NCBI GenBank assembly: GCA_000961575.1
Contig: LADP01000046.1
Span: forward strand, 186,001 to 250,000
Direction: 5' to 3'
Length of the DNA: 64,000 nt
Origin: Peptococcaceae bacterium BRH_c8a
GTDB taxonomy: Bacteria > Bacillota > Desulfotomaculia > Desulfotomaculales > Desulfallaceae
A program made the position numbers and the translations under genes. Shown piece by piece: positions 45,086 to 53,400 of this stretch. Numbering within the stretch: the stretch's first letter is position 1; each line of letters opens with the position of its first letter. The notes beneath the pieces are model-generated. The model had not been told where the DNA came from and made no database searches. It worked only from the letters and a program-made list of their open reading frames with translations.

Positions 45086-45703
45086 TTAAGCCATCCTGGC
45101 CGGAACCCCAACATAAGTTCCAACCTCCGTTATATCTCTAACCACTACAGCACCTGCACCGACCATGCAACCGCTAACGATAAATATGTCGTTACTTACC
45201 ATACTACCAACTCCTATCCATGAACCCTTACCAATTCGCACTGTACCAGCCAAATGCGCTCCGGGTGATATATGTACATAATCTTCAATTACACTATCAT
45301 GGTCTATTGTTGCCCCAGTATTAATGATGCAGCCTTTACCAATCCTAGTGCAGCAATTAATTACTACACCAGGCATTACTACTGTTCCTGTTTTTAACCC
45401 GACCTGTTCCCCCAGAACGGCATCCGGATGAATCAGCACCGGGATACTGGCACCTGCTGTTTCAAGCCGACTCTGAAATTTTTCTCTTATTTCATTATTA
45501 CCAATAGCAGTAAAGATATCGTAATCATTTATATATGTAAAGGCATCACTTGATTTACCAATTACTTTTATTCCCATTGCTGACTCGATACTTTCATCAT
45601 CGTCCAAAAAGGCCATTTTATGCCATTTATTCATTTTTAATGCGATGTCAGCAACGACTTTTCCATGACCGCTGGCGCCGATTATAAGAAGTTTGTTTTT
45701 CAT
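45086..45703 (-). CDS. PglD/EpsM-like sugar N-acetyltransferase
   Basis: 205 residues. An N-terminal Rossmann-like region (IIGASGHGKVVADIALK) is followed by a left-handed beta-helix (IGKGCIINTGATIDHDSVI, HISPGAHLAG). This is the PglD/NeuD family. The catalytic His in DHDS is kept. It would acetylate UDP-4-amino-sugar to UDP-N,N'-diacetylbacillosamine. Overlaps the sugar transferase gene by 4 bases. Confidence 0.85.
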   Translation of the reverse strand: MKNKLLIIGASGHGKVVADIALKMNKWHKMAFLDDDESIESAMGIKVIGKSSDAFTYINDYDIFTAIGNNEIREKFQSRLETAGASIPVLIHPDAVLGEQVGLKTGTVVMPGVVINCCTRIGKGCIINTGATIDHDSVIEDYVHISPGAHLAGTVRIGKGSWIGVGSMVSNDIFIVSGCMVGAGAVVVRDITEVGTYVGVPARMA

Positions 45704-46395
45704 AGTCCCACTCTTTCTTTTGCAGTGCCCTTGAAAGGCTCCATCGTTGACGCAGTTGCCGAATTAATACCTTCTCGAATTAAAGCTTTCTTAATCGTCA
45801 AAAAAATAATCTTCCAGTCATTGATAAAAGAAATATTATCTACATACTCAACATCAAGGTTGAGCCTATCTTCCCAGTTTAGAGCATTCCTGCCGCTAAC
45901 TTGGGCTAGACCTGACAACCCTGGTCTAACATCATGGCGGCGTTTTTGGTTGTCATTATAGAGTGGCAGGTAATGTATTAATAAAGGTCTCGGGCCCACA
46001 ATTGCCATATCTCCCCGCACTATATTCCAAAGCTCAGGCAATTCATCCAGCGATGTCGCACGCAGGAACTTCCCAAACTCAGTGAGTCTAACTTCATCAG
46101 GCAATAATCCTCCGTTTTCATCTCTTTCATCAGTCATCGTTCTAAATTTATAAAGAGTAAATATTGTCTCATTAAGCCCAGAACGTTTTTGTTTGAATAT
46201 CACCGGACTGCCTAGCTTTACCCGTACCAGCATCCCCACTATCAACAAAACCGGCGATAAAACAATCAATGCACTGAGTGATAAAATAAAGTCCATTGGC
46301 CTTTTAATATATCTTTTATAAATGCCACCCCTGGCAAGCTTTTTCAGAGGTAGCCCAATATTTGTTTTAATCTCAGTTTGCATCTCTATCTCCAC
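45700..46395 (-). CDS. Initiating phosphoglycosyl transferase (PglC/EpsL-like)
   Basis: 231 residues with one N-terminal hydrophobic re-entrant helix (MDFILSLSALIVLSPVLLIVG) and the DE catalytic dyad of monotopic transferases in FRTMTDERDENG. PGPLSGLAQ-like (RPGLSGLAQVSGRN) is present. It loads phospho-bacillosamine onto undecaprenyl phosphate and starts each repeat unit. Confidence 0.88.
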   Translation of the reverse strand: MEIEMQTEIKTNIGLPLKKLARGGIYKRYIKRPMDFILSLSALIVLSPVLLIVGMLVRVKLGSPVIFKQKRSGLNETIFTLYKFRTMTDERDENGGLLPDEVRLTEFGKFLRATSLDELPELWNIVRGDMAIVGPRPLLIHYLPLYNDNQKRRHDVRPGLSGLAQVSGRNALNWEDRLNLDVEYVDNISFINDWKIIFLTIKKALIREGINSATASTMEPFKGTAKERVGL

Positions 46396-47519
46396 AAACC
46401 TTTCACAATCTCAACCACTCTAAACAAGTTTTCAACACTCATCTTCGTATCACTCGGCAGACAAACGCCATTCTCTGATATCTCCTCCGACGCGCCATCA
46501 CCAATAAAGTCATACTCCGCAAAAAACGGTTGCATATGCATCGGCTTCCAGATAGGACGGCTTTCGATGTTCACCTTCTCAAGAACCTCCATTATGTCAA
46601 GCGGCCTAACATTTCCGTTTAGGGTTATGCATGATAACCAATAATTAGGCTCATTCCAATCGTTAATGGGCATGAACTGAACGCCATCCAGAGCTGCAAG
46701 TTCTTGCTTGTAAAACTGGAATATAATTCGTTTCTTCTTAATCCGTTGCTCAAGGATTTTCAGTTGTCCTCTGCCAATACCAGCAACAATGTTGCTCATC
46801 CGATAATTAAAGCCCAGCTCACTATGCTGGTAGTGCCTTGCAGGATCTCTGCTCTGGGTTGCCCAGAACCTGACTTTGGCGATTCTCTCTTCATTATCGG
46901 AGACCAGCATCCCCCCACCGGATGTAGTAATGATTTTGTTGCCATTAAATGAGAAAATACCGTAATCACCAAACGTCCCTGTATGTTTACCTTTATACAA
47001 AGTACCTAATGACTCAGCAGCATCCTCAATCAATGGCACATTATGCTTCTTGCATATCTTAACAATTCTGTCCATGTCCGCGGATAAGCCATAGAGATGA
47101 ACCACTAAAACTGCCTTTGGGGTGTATTTTTCAAAGGCCTTATCCAGCGCGGCAGGGCTCATATTCCAAGTTTCATAATCACTATCAATAAAAACAGGTA
47201 TTGCATTCTGGTAGATAATTGGATTGGCTGTAGCCGAGAAAGTAAGACTTTGACAAAACACTATGTCCCCGGCACCAACCCCTGCAGCTTTTAATGCCAG
47301 ATGGATTGCAGCTGTCCCTGATGATAATGCTGCTGCGTGACCAATGCCTAAATACCTTGCCAGATATTTTTCAAACTCATCTACGTTCTTACCAAGAGGT
47401 GCAATCCAGTTGGTTTCAAAGGCTTCCTGGATATATTGCATTTCATAGCCCTCATCACTCATATGGGGTGAAGAGAGATAGATTCTCTTTTTGGTTGCAT
47501 TATCACTTTGAATTGACAT
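46386..47519 (-). CDS. PglE/EpsN-like aminotransferase
   Basis: 377 residues, DegT family. The start RIYLSSPHMSDEGYEMQYIQEAF and PLGKNVDEFE, lysine in FNGNKIITTSGGGML, and EDAAESLGTLYKGKHTGTFGD fit the PglE/EpsN group that aminates the 4-keto product of PglF-type dehydratases. It overlaps the transferase gene by 10 bases. Its natural partner gene (pglF-like, 50679) is 3 kb upstream, separated by the recombinase island. Confidence 0.88.
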   Translation of the reverse strand: MSIQSDNATKKRIYLSSPHMSDEGYEMQYIQEAFETNWIAPLGKNVDEFEKYLARYLGIGHAAALSSGTAAIHLALKAAGVGAGDIVFCQSLTFSATANPIIYQNAIPVFIDSDYETWNMSPAALDKAFEKYTPKAVLVVHLYGLSADMDRIVKICKKHNVPLIEDAAESLGTLYKGKHTGTFGDYGIFSFNGNKIITTSGGGMLVSDNEERIAKVRFWATQSRDPARHYQHSELGFNYRMSNIVAGIGRGQLKILEQRIKKKRIIFQFYKQELAALDGVQFMPINDWNEPNYWLSCITLNGNVRPLDIMEVLEKVNIESRPIWKPMHMQPFFAEYDFIGDGASEEISENGVCLPSDTKMSVENLFRVVEIVKGLWR

Positions 47520-47750
47520 TCAACTGAATTCCTCTCTTAAAAAACCATACAATATATCTTTAAATTAAAAAGGACCCCCCCGAACTGTGGTTTTAATCCA
47601 CATCAGCGTGTCCAACATATAAGTTAAAACCTTTGTATCAACTGTTATTTAAAAACCACGCTACACATAACGATCCTGCACCTCAATCTCTGGATTTTAT
47701 TATATAATTCCATAGATTATTCAAAATTCCTTCTTTTCTCAAAAAAAAAT

Positions 47751-48650
47751 TTAAAAAATTTTTTCAAGCAAGTAATTATATACCGCCCTGGTTTCTTTAA
47801 CCCGATCAGCCTTGGCGGCCAGTTCCAGTATCGCTTCCTGAGCCGTTTTAGCATAATGTCTGGTGCTTGAAATCCTCTGGTGACCCAAAACATCTTGCAC
47901 CTTTTCGAGGGCGATACCTTTTTGCAGCAACTGGGTGCCTACCGTATGTCGACAGCGGTGGGGATAAAATGCCAGGCCGGTTTCTTTTTTACATTTGGCA
48001 GACCAGTAATTATATTGCCCGGTAGTGACCTTTATAAGCAAGTCCTCCGGCAAACGATATTGTTTTAAAAGCACTAAGCTCCTGGCCACATCAGCATCCA
48101 TTACCGGCACGTACCGCTCTATATCACCCTTACCATGCCGTACCCTAATGACATAGCCGCCGTTAGGAATTTGCATTAAATCACGGCACGTTACAGCGGT
48201 AACTTCACCTAAACGCATACCGGTAGCCAGCATGGTTAAAAAACCGGTCGACACTAATTGGGGTATGGTAGGTAACCACGCTTTAAATATCGCAAGCTCT
48301 TTGGCGGTCATAAATTGAGGCAGTGTTTTGCCTTCTTTTACCCTTAAGCGTCGGGTAATAATCGGGTTACCAGTTATGATGCCTTCCTCAATTAGATAGT
48401 CATAGAAACATTTTAAACCCGAGATGGCCTTATTTATGGTCCTGGGCTTGAGGTTGTCTTCGACAATCTGATTCCGATATAACCTGGCCTGCGCAGGGCT
48501 AAGGGTAATAAAATCCAGACTATTAGTTTCAATAAAGATGATGAATTTACTTAAGTAATACGAATAACTTTTGATGGTTTGCATTGAGCCGCCTTGCATT
48601 TTTAAATCGGTTAAATATTCTTTAATTAATACTCTTAGTATTACATTCAT
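47751..48650 (-). CDS. Tyrosine recombinase 1 (XerC/D-like)
   Basis: 299 residues: N-terminal SAM-like core-binding domain (1-95) and catalytic domain with Arg (TGMRLGEV), Lys (RHGKGD), HRCRH, LGHQ and Tyr (STRHYAKT). All active residues are present. It is clearly paralogous to the recombinase at 49200 along its full length and has lower G+C. It may act on the local island or be a domesticated XerC/D relative. Confidence 0.85.
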   Translation of the reverse strand: MNVILRVLIKEYLTDLKMQGGSMQTIKSYSYYLSKFIIFIETNSLDFITLSPAQARLYRNQIVEDNLKPRTINKAISGLKCFYDYLIEEGIITGNPIITRRLRVKEGKTLPQFMTAKELAIFKAWLPTIPQLVSTGFLTMLATGMRLGEVTAVTCRDLMQIPNGGYVIRVRHGKGDIERYVPVMDADVARSLVLLKQYRLPEDLLIKVTTGQYNYWSAKCKKETGLAFYPHRCRHTVGTQLLQKGIALEKVQDVLGHQRISSTRHYAKTAQEAILELAAKADRVKETRAVYNYLLEKIF

Positions 48651-48740
48651 GTCTATTCAACCTTGCTAAGCTCTAACCTGTTTATTGTCTGAAAAGGTCA
48701 GACCTGGTCAGCCAATTACAGCGTAGAAGTAGTTTTTTTA

Positions 48741-48929
48741 TTAACCAATACAACGCCAACGGTTGCTCTTACCTTTTAATTTCTTCACATCACCACTAAA
48801 CGGATCTATAGATAATGCCTCTAATCTTTTGATTAATCGGGCTTGCACTTCACGGTTTAACCGTGAAATATACGTAGAAGCTTCTTTAGCCAGAATAACT
48901 TTATAGTTTAAGTTCTTTTTTGAGTTCAT
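48741..48929 (-). pseudogene. RelE/ParE-type toxin, C-terminally truncated
   Basis: 62 residues: YKVILAKEASTYISRLN, then KLKGKSNRWR, the start of the ParE/RelE fold. It stops at CIG where relatives continue with RVGDYRIIY and about 25 more residues. A two-base deletion in a LRIG-like codon run would explain this. It begins 29 bases inside the antitoxin gene, the same arrangement as at 59745. Confidence 0.65.
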
Positions 48930-49107
48930 CCAAAGTAACTACCTCTCCCCTGGCAATTTGCTCTTCACCCTTCTTTATGGCTGCCAGGTCCTCTGGAGTT
49001 AAACCTTCTTCCTCATCTAAAAGATACAATACAAACTTAAGCACTACGCGGGCATTGTCTTCATTTAGCTTTCCAATGGCCTGCCTTAAAGCTTCTTTTG
49101 TACTCAC
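48901..49107 (-). CDS. Antitoxin of RelB/ParD type
   Basis: 68 residues: helical N-terminus (ALRQAIGKLNEDNARVVLKFVLYLL) and acidic C-terminus (GEEQIARGEVVTLDELKKEL), as in small antitoxins paired with RelE/ParE toxins. The partner toxin at 48741 is truncated, so the module is likely inactive or the antitoxin is orphaned. Confidence 0.6.
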   Translation of the reverse strand: MSTKEALRQAIGKLNEDNARVVLKFVLYLLDEEEGLTPEDLAAIKKGEEQIARGEVVTLDELKKELKL

Positions 49108-49199
49108 AATGGGTAACCCCCTATGTTAATAACAAAATTCAATATATAACCTTTGCATTAACTAGTTTTACTGCCCTCAAATTTAGGGTGTTAAATCTA

Positions 49200-50078
49200 T
49201 TATAACCAGTACCTATACAGCACCCGGCGTTCTTTTAGTTCATCCACTTTGGCTGCTAGTTCATAGATGGCTTCCGGGGCGGTACGGGCGTAGCGCCGGG
49301 TGGTGGTGATGTCGGCATGGCCCAGCACGTCTTGTACTTTGTCGATGGAGATACCCCTTTGCAGCAGCTGGGTGCCCAGGGTGTGCCGGCAGCGGTGGGA
49401 GTGAAAATTTAACCCGGTGGCCAGCCGGCATTTGCGTGCCCACCATTTAAAGGCGTGGGTGGTGATGCCGAACAGGGGCTTATGGTCGGGCCGGTCGCCG
49501 GCGTAATTGATTAGCTCGTTAACCACCCCGGAGTCTGTCACCGGAACATATCTTTCCTTGTCCCCTTTGCCGTGGCGTACCCGGAAGATGTAGCCGCCGT
49601 TATCCAGTACGATAATGTCGTTGGGGGTGACCGAGGCTACCTCGCTGACCCGCATGCCGGTGGCTAGCATGGTGCGAAACCCCAGAGCCACATGGCCGGG
49701 GATGGTAGCCAGCCAGGCCGCGAATACTTCCAGCTCTTCGGCGGTCATAAAGTCCGGCAGATCTTGGCCTGTTTTAACCCTTAGCCGGCGGCTAACGATG
49801 GGGCTGCCCGGCACTTCCCGCTCTTCCACTAAAAAGTCGTAAAAGCTTTTTAGCGCCGCTAAGATGGCATTAATGGTGCGGGGCTTTAAGCCCTGTTCGA
49901 CCAGGTGATTGCGAAAATTTTTTACTTGCTTGGGGGTAAGTTCGGTATAGGTAAGGTTGTTTGCTTCGGTGTAGGCGATGAATTTATCCAGGTGGTAGCC
50001 GTAGTTTTGGAGGGTATGGGCCGAGCTGCCGATCATTTTTAGTTCGGTGAGGTAAGTTTTAACCAAGTTGCGCAGCAT
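49200..50078 (-). CDS. Tyrosine recombinase 2 (XerC/D-like)
   Basis: 292 residues with the same layout as recombinase 1: core-binding domain, then TGMRVSEV, RHGKGDKERYVPV, HRCRHTLGTQL, LGHADI and TTRRYARTAPE. All catalytic residues are present. It is more G+C rich than recombinase 1, which suggests separate arrival rather than a recent tandem copy. Confidence 0.85.
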   Translation of the reverse strand: MLRNLVKTYLTELKMIGSSAHTLQNYGYHLDKFIAYTEANNLTYTELTPKQVKNFRNHLVEQGLKPRTINAILAALKSFYDFLVEEREVPGSPIVSRRLRVKTGQDLPDFMTAEELEVFAAWLATIPGHVALGFRTMLATGMRVSEVASVTPNDIIVLDNGGYIFRVRHGKGDKERYVPVTDSGVVNELINYAGDRPDHKPLFGITTHAFKWWARKCRLATGLNFHSHRCRHTLGTQLLQRGISIDKVQDVLGHADITTTRRYARTAPEAIYELAAKVDELKERRVLYRYWL

Positions 50079-50250
50079 ATCTACCTCGGTTAAGTTCCCC
50101 TAGCGGTTATCAACTACATGTCAGTTACTTGTAAATGTCACCACGTGGAGATACTCGCATAATTATAATAATTAACTGATCCCTGTCTACTGTATAAATA
50201 ATTCGCAAACTTTGCCTTCCTCGAAAAGGTAGTTTAAGCTGTAATTTTTT

Positions 50251-50544
50251 TTAAGACATAATTTCCTTGTGTATAGCTTCCGTTATCCACATTCTAATTA
50301 ATGTTTGATAGGGCAAACCTTTATTCTCGGCAATTTTTTTAACGGTTTCAATTTGTCCCGGTTCTAATCTTAAGGTAACCGGTTTTTTCAATTCTCTCTT
50401 TTTTAATATCTCAGCCTCTAATTTAGGATCCATCTCCAAATTTACTGTTTCAAATTCATCTGCATATTCTGTGGTATCATGTTCATCCCAAAAGCGGGCT
50501 TCTTCTTCTTCGCTTTTAAAATTTGGTATTTTCTTAGTAGTCAT
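50251..50544 (-). CDS. BrnA/CopG-type antitoxin
   Basis: 97 residues from ATG 50544, with AAGGGGG about 10 bases upstream. It has the EEEEARFWDEHDTTEYADE block and a C-terminal ribbon-helix-helix (PVTLRLEPGQIETVKKIAENKGLPYQTLIRMWI, quoted in parts), as in CopG-type antitoxins of BrnT-like toxins. The toxin gene upstream is reduced to a few codons, so this antitoxin stands alone with an apparently intact autoregulated promoter. Confidence 0.7.
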   Translation of the reverse strand: MTTKKIPNFKSEEEEARFWDEHDTTEYADEFETVNLEMDPKLEAEILKKRELKKPVTLRLEPGQIETVKKIAENKGLPYQTLIRMWITEAIHKEIMS

Positions 50545-50561
50545 TTTACCATTCCCCCTTT

Positions 50562-50606
50562 TCACGCAAAAATATGAAAATCCCAATCAAAAGCCCGAAT
50601 TTTCAT
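50562..50606 (-). pseudogene. BrnT-like toxin remnant
   Basis: Fourteen codons after ATG 50606 begin MKIRAFDWD, the typical BrnT start (usually followed by a ENxxHIxxHG segment), and then end at TGA. It has AGGAG upstream. About 75 residues are missing, replaced by the junction before brnA. Confidence 0.45.
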
Positions 50607-50623
50607 ACTAGTCTCCTAGCTTT

Positions 50624-50666
50624 AATATATTACCCCGTATGTACATTGTCAATACATTGTACATAC
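50624..50666 (-). promoter_or_regulatory. Promoter and operator of the BrnTA remnant
   Basis: On the minus strand TTGACA (50652-50647) and TATATT (50629-50624) are 17 bases apart. GTATGTACA at 50637-50645 and TGTACATAC at 50658-50666 are perfect inverted repeats around the -35 box, a plausible binding site for a dimeric antitoxin. Confidence 0.6.
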
Positions 50667-50678
50667 ATAATAAAATTC

Positions 50679-52517
50679 CTAAACTGCTTCCACTTTATTC
50701 CGATAGCTTTTAAATTGCGGCAATATAGCTGCCAGGGTGTCAAATACGTCGTCTGCTTCAACCTGGGTGGTATTACGGGCCAGCAGTAGCAGCTGTTTAT
50801 CCAGGGCGGATACTTCAGCCAGGCAGGGTCTGGCGACAAAGATTCTTTTATGGTTGGTGGCAGTCGAGCCTTCTTCGGCGGTTAACAGCTCTTCAAAGAG
50901 TTTTTCACCGGGCCTGACGCCGGTAAACTTTATTTTGATGTCGTGGTCGGGCTCCAGGCCGGACAGTTTAATCATGTCTCGGGCTAGATCTACTATTTTT
51001 ACCGGTTCGCCCATGTCCAGGATAAATATTTCGCCGCCGCCCGCCATCGCACCGGTCTGGATGACCAGCTGTACCGCTTCGGGGATGGTCATAAAGTAGC
51101 GTTTCATGTCCGGATGGGTCACCGTTACCGGGCCGCCTTTTTTTATTTGCGATTCGAAGATGGGCACCACACTGCCCCGGCTGCCCAGCACGTTGCCGAA
51201 CCGCACCGCCGCAAACCTGGTGTTGCTGTTACGATCCATGTTTTGCACCACCAATTCTGACAGCCGCTTGGTGGCGCCCATTACGCTGGACGGGTTGACG
51301 GCTTTATCGGTGGAGATGCTGACAAATATTTTGGTGCCCGTCCGGTCGGCGGCTTCCATCAGGTTTTGGGTACCAAAGACGTTTGTCTTGACCGCTTCGT
51401 CGGGGTGAAACTCCATTAAGGGCACATGCTTATGGGCGGCGGCGTGGAATACCACCCCCGGGCGGTATGCTTGCCAAATGGCATCTATTTTAGCTTTGTC
51501 CCTGATGTCGGCTATTTCAATACCCAGTGGTAAACCCGGAAACCTAGCCTCTAACTCCAGCCAAATTTTGTGGATGCTGTTCTCGCCGTGGCCCAGCAAC
51601 ACCAGCTTTTGGGGGGCAAAGCCCGCCACCTGGCGACAGAGCTCGGAACCGATGGAGCCGCCCGCCCCAGTGACCAGCACGGTTTCGCCTTTGAGGTAAC
51701 CGGCAATCTCATCCAGATCCACCTTTACCGGCTCGCGCTGCAGTAGGTCTTCTATGGCCACGGGGCGCAGGCTGTTGACGGAAACCCGGCCGTTAAGAAT
51801 TTGATAAACTCCAGGCAGTATTTTAACGTCTAAATTGGTTTGGCTGCAGATAGTGAATATTTCTTTAATGGCCTCGGCACCGGCCGAGGGCATAGCGATA
51901 ATGATGTTTTGAATGTTGTAACGTTTGACCACACTTAATATCCGCTCCCGGGTGCCCAGTATTGGTAAGCTAAGCACACTGAACTTTTGTTTATTTTTGT
52001 CGTCATCGATAAACCCCACGGGCAGCAGGCCGCTGTCGTGGTTTTTTAGTTCCCTGGCCACCATGACCCCGGCATCACCGGCGCCGATGATGAGGGTGCG
52101 CTTGCCGTGCCGGCCGTTGCCTTTTTTGCGATCCAGCATTACCCGCCACACCAGCCGGGAGCCCCCCACCGTCAGCACAATAAACGCCCAGGAGGATATT
52201 ACAATGCTGCGGGGCAGCAGCGATTCCATCATGTAGGTCATGGCTATAACAGCCAGACTGCCCAGCGACACCGACTGCACGATGGCAAACAGCTCACCGG
52301 TGCTGGCATAGGCCCACACCCGGTTGTATAGTTTCAGGCAGTAAAAACAAAACAAGTGGATGGTGATGACAATGGGGGAAATAAAGAAATAATCCTGCAG
52401 GTAAGGGCTGGCTGAAGTAAAACCTTCAAAACGCAACAGGTAGGCTATGATTATGGATACGTTAATTAATACGGCATCGCTGGCTATTAAAAGTATTAAT
52501 CTGATATACCCGTTCAT
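50679..52517 (-). CDS. PglF/EpsC-like UDP-GlcNAc 4,6-dehydratase
   Basis: 612 residues from ATG 52517 (AAAGAGG upstream; a longer start is possible). Four membrane helices (1-120), a CoA-binding-like Rossmann domain (IIGAGDAGVMVARELKN) and the SDR domain from about 275 (TGAGGSIGSELCRQV; STDKAVNPSSVMGATKRL). The usual Tyr of YxxxK is replaced by Met, as in PglF-type enzymes. It makes UDP-4-keto-6-deoxy-GlcNAc for the PglE-like enzyme at 46386. Confidence 0.88.
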   Translation of the reverse strand: MNGYIRLILLIASDAVLINVSIIIAYLLRFEGFTSASPYLQDYFFISPIVITIHLFCFYCLKLYNRVWAYASTGELFAIVQSVSLGSLAVIAMTYMMESLLPRSIVISSWAFIVLTVGGSRLVWRVMLDRKKGNGRHGKRTLIIGAGDAGVMVARELKNHDSGLLPVGFIDDDKNKQKFSVLSLPILGTRERILSVVKRYNIQNIIIAMPSAGAEAIKEIFTICSQTNLDVKILPGVYQILNGRVSVNSLRPVAIEDLLQREPVKVDLDEIAGYLKGETVLVTGAGGSIGSELCRQVAGFAPQKLVLLGHGENSIHKIWLELEARFPGLPLGIEIADIRDKAKIDAIWQAYRPGVVFHAAAHKHVPLMEFHPDEAVKTNVFGTQNLMEAADRTGTKIFVSISTDKAVNPSSVMGATKRLSELVVQNMDRNSNTRFAAVRFGNVLGSRGSVVPIFESQIKKGGPVTVTHPDMKRYFMTIPEAVQLVIQTGAMAGGGEIFILDMGEPVKIVDLARDMIKLSGLEPDHDIKIKFTGVRPGEKLFEELLTAEEGSTATNHKRIFVARPCLAEVSALDKQLLLLARNTTQVEADDVFDTLAAILPQFKSYRNKVEAV

Positions 52518-52912
52518 TAGCCAACCTCTTTCTAAGGAAAATGGAAAATTCACAAAAATAGGACTATGGTCATAGGTGCTAGGTCTTTTGTCCTATGCGG
52601 CTGGGGCAAAAAAAAACTTCCTTGGTTGCCAACCTTTAAGTTGTTTAACACATTTATTATATTTTGACATGGCTTTCCTAAATCCTTTTACTATTTATGA
52701 GAAAATTTCAATTTTGCTGGAAAAATTTATTGGGCTTTGCTGCCAGGTGTTGCAAGTTGAAAGCTGCAAAATACGCAACTTTCAACTTGCAACACCTGGC
52801 ACCTTACGGCTGTGCCCTGGGGTTGGGCATGGGGTTGGGGGCATAAAAATGCCCGGTTTGCAGCAACCGGGAAGCGAACCGGGGACATGGCAGTCCCCTT
52901 TTTATTTTAAGC
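52518..52912. other. Intergenic region with family B palindrome
   Basis: It holds palindrome B1 (52741-52801) and, at 52845-52905, two G/C-rich hairpins (CCCGGTTTGCAGCAACCGGG; GGGGACATGGCAGTCCCC) the second followed by T5 on the plus strand. There is no gene on either strand. Confidence 0.4.
52741..52801. repeat. Palindromic repeat, family B copy 1
   Basis: TGCCAGGTGTTGCAAGTTGA and its complement form a stem with a short asymmetric centre. The whole element recurs in reverse orientation at 59328-59391 with one centre mismatch. Confidence 0.85.
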
Positions 52913-53167
52913 TTAAACTGCTTCGATGCATTTTTTGGCAATATCCAACTGCACTTGCAGCGCTTTTTTAAGTTCATTTAATTCTGATCCGTCGAGTTCA
53001 GTGAGACCCTTGCCGTTGCCGAATTTTTTGACCAGGTAGTCTACCTCGCCCTGATTATAACCAATATCTATTAAGCGTTGCCTTAGGGACAGCACATTTT
53101 CCTTGGCTTTTTGTTTTTCATCAATACTCTTTGAGGCTGGGCTGGAAATGGAATATTCGTAGGACAA
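52913..53167 (-). CDS. Small protein under c-di-GMP riboswitch control
   Basis: 84 residues from TTG 53167, preceded by AGGAGG with nine-base spacing; the longer start overlaps the binding site. It is helical and charged (SIDEKQKAKENVLSLRQRL, GYNQGEVDYLVKKFGNGK, SELNELKKALQVQLDIAKKC). I do not recognise it. It is the first gene after the riboswitch and lies between kinase and dehydratase genes, so it may link c-di-GMP to polysaccharide synthesis. Confidence 0.55.
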   Translation of the reverse strand: MSYEYSISSPASKSIDEKQKAKENVLSLRQRLIDIGYNQGEVDYLVKKFGNGKGLTELDGSELNELKKALQVQLDIAKKCIEAV

Positions 53168-53248
53168 ATAAAAAAACCTCCTTGGTGTGGTGTAGTGTAT
53201 TAGTGCCAATCATACCTTAGGAGATTTCCAAGTAAGGCACGATCCTTT

Positions 53249-53332
53249 GGCAACCAGGCTGTCGTATTGCATCACTGCAACTTAGACCCTTGGTTTTGCG
53301 CCCCTGCCTTTAGGCAAGTTTGCCATTTCACG
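53249..53332 (-). ncRNA. Cyclic-di-GMP-I (GEMM-I) riboswitch
   Basis: In the RNA sense: GGCAAAC, a hairpin CUUGCC-UAAA-GGCAGG, GGCGCAAAACC, GGGUCUAAG, a variable hairpin (UUGCA..UGCAA), then CGACAGCCUGGUUGCC closing P1. These are the conserved blocks of the GEMM-I aptamer. The base equivalent to G20 (53323) is G, which favours c-di-GMP over cyclic GAMP. Downstream, GUGCC (53237-53241 region) can pair with GGCAC, a possible expression switch, before the AGGAGG of the 84-residue gene. Confidence 0.82.
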
Positions 53333-53343
53333 GTTCATGTCAC

Positions 53344-53372
53344 ATTATATTCTAATTTATATGGTTAATCAA
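53344..53372 (-). promoter_or_regulatory. Promoter of the riboswitch transcript
   Basis: TTGATT (53372-53367) and TATAAT (53349-53344) on the minus strand, 17 bases apart, put the start a few bases before the aptamer. The riboswitch unit is therefore transcribed independently of the kinase gene upstream. Confidence 0.65.
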
Positions 53373-53400
53373 CAAATTTCGACTTGACAATAGACAAAAA

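Noticed and set aside
47751-50078. Integrases belonging to the phage-like block at 23328-29296
   Set aside because: They are 18 kb away inside the polysaccharide locus, with their own toxin-antitoxin remnants; no link can be shown from sequence.
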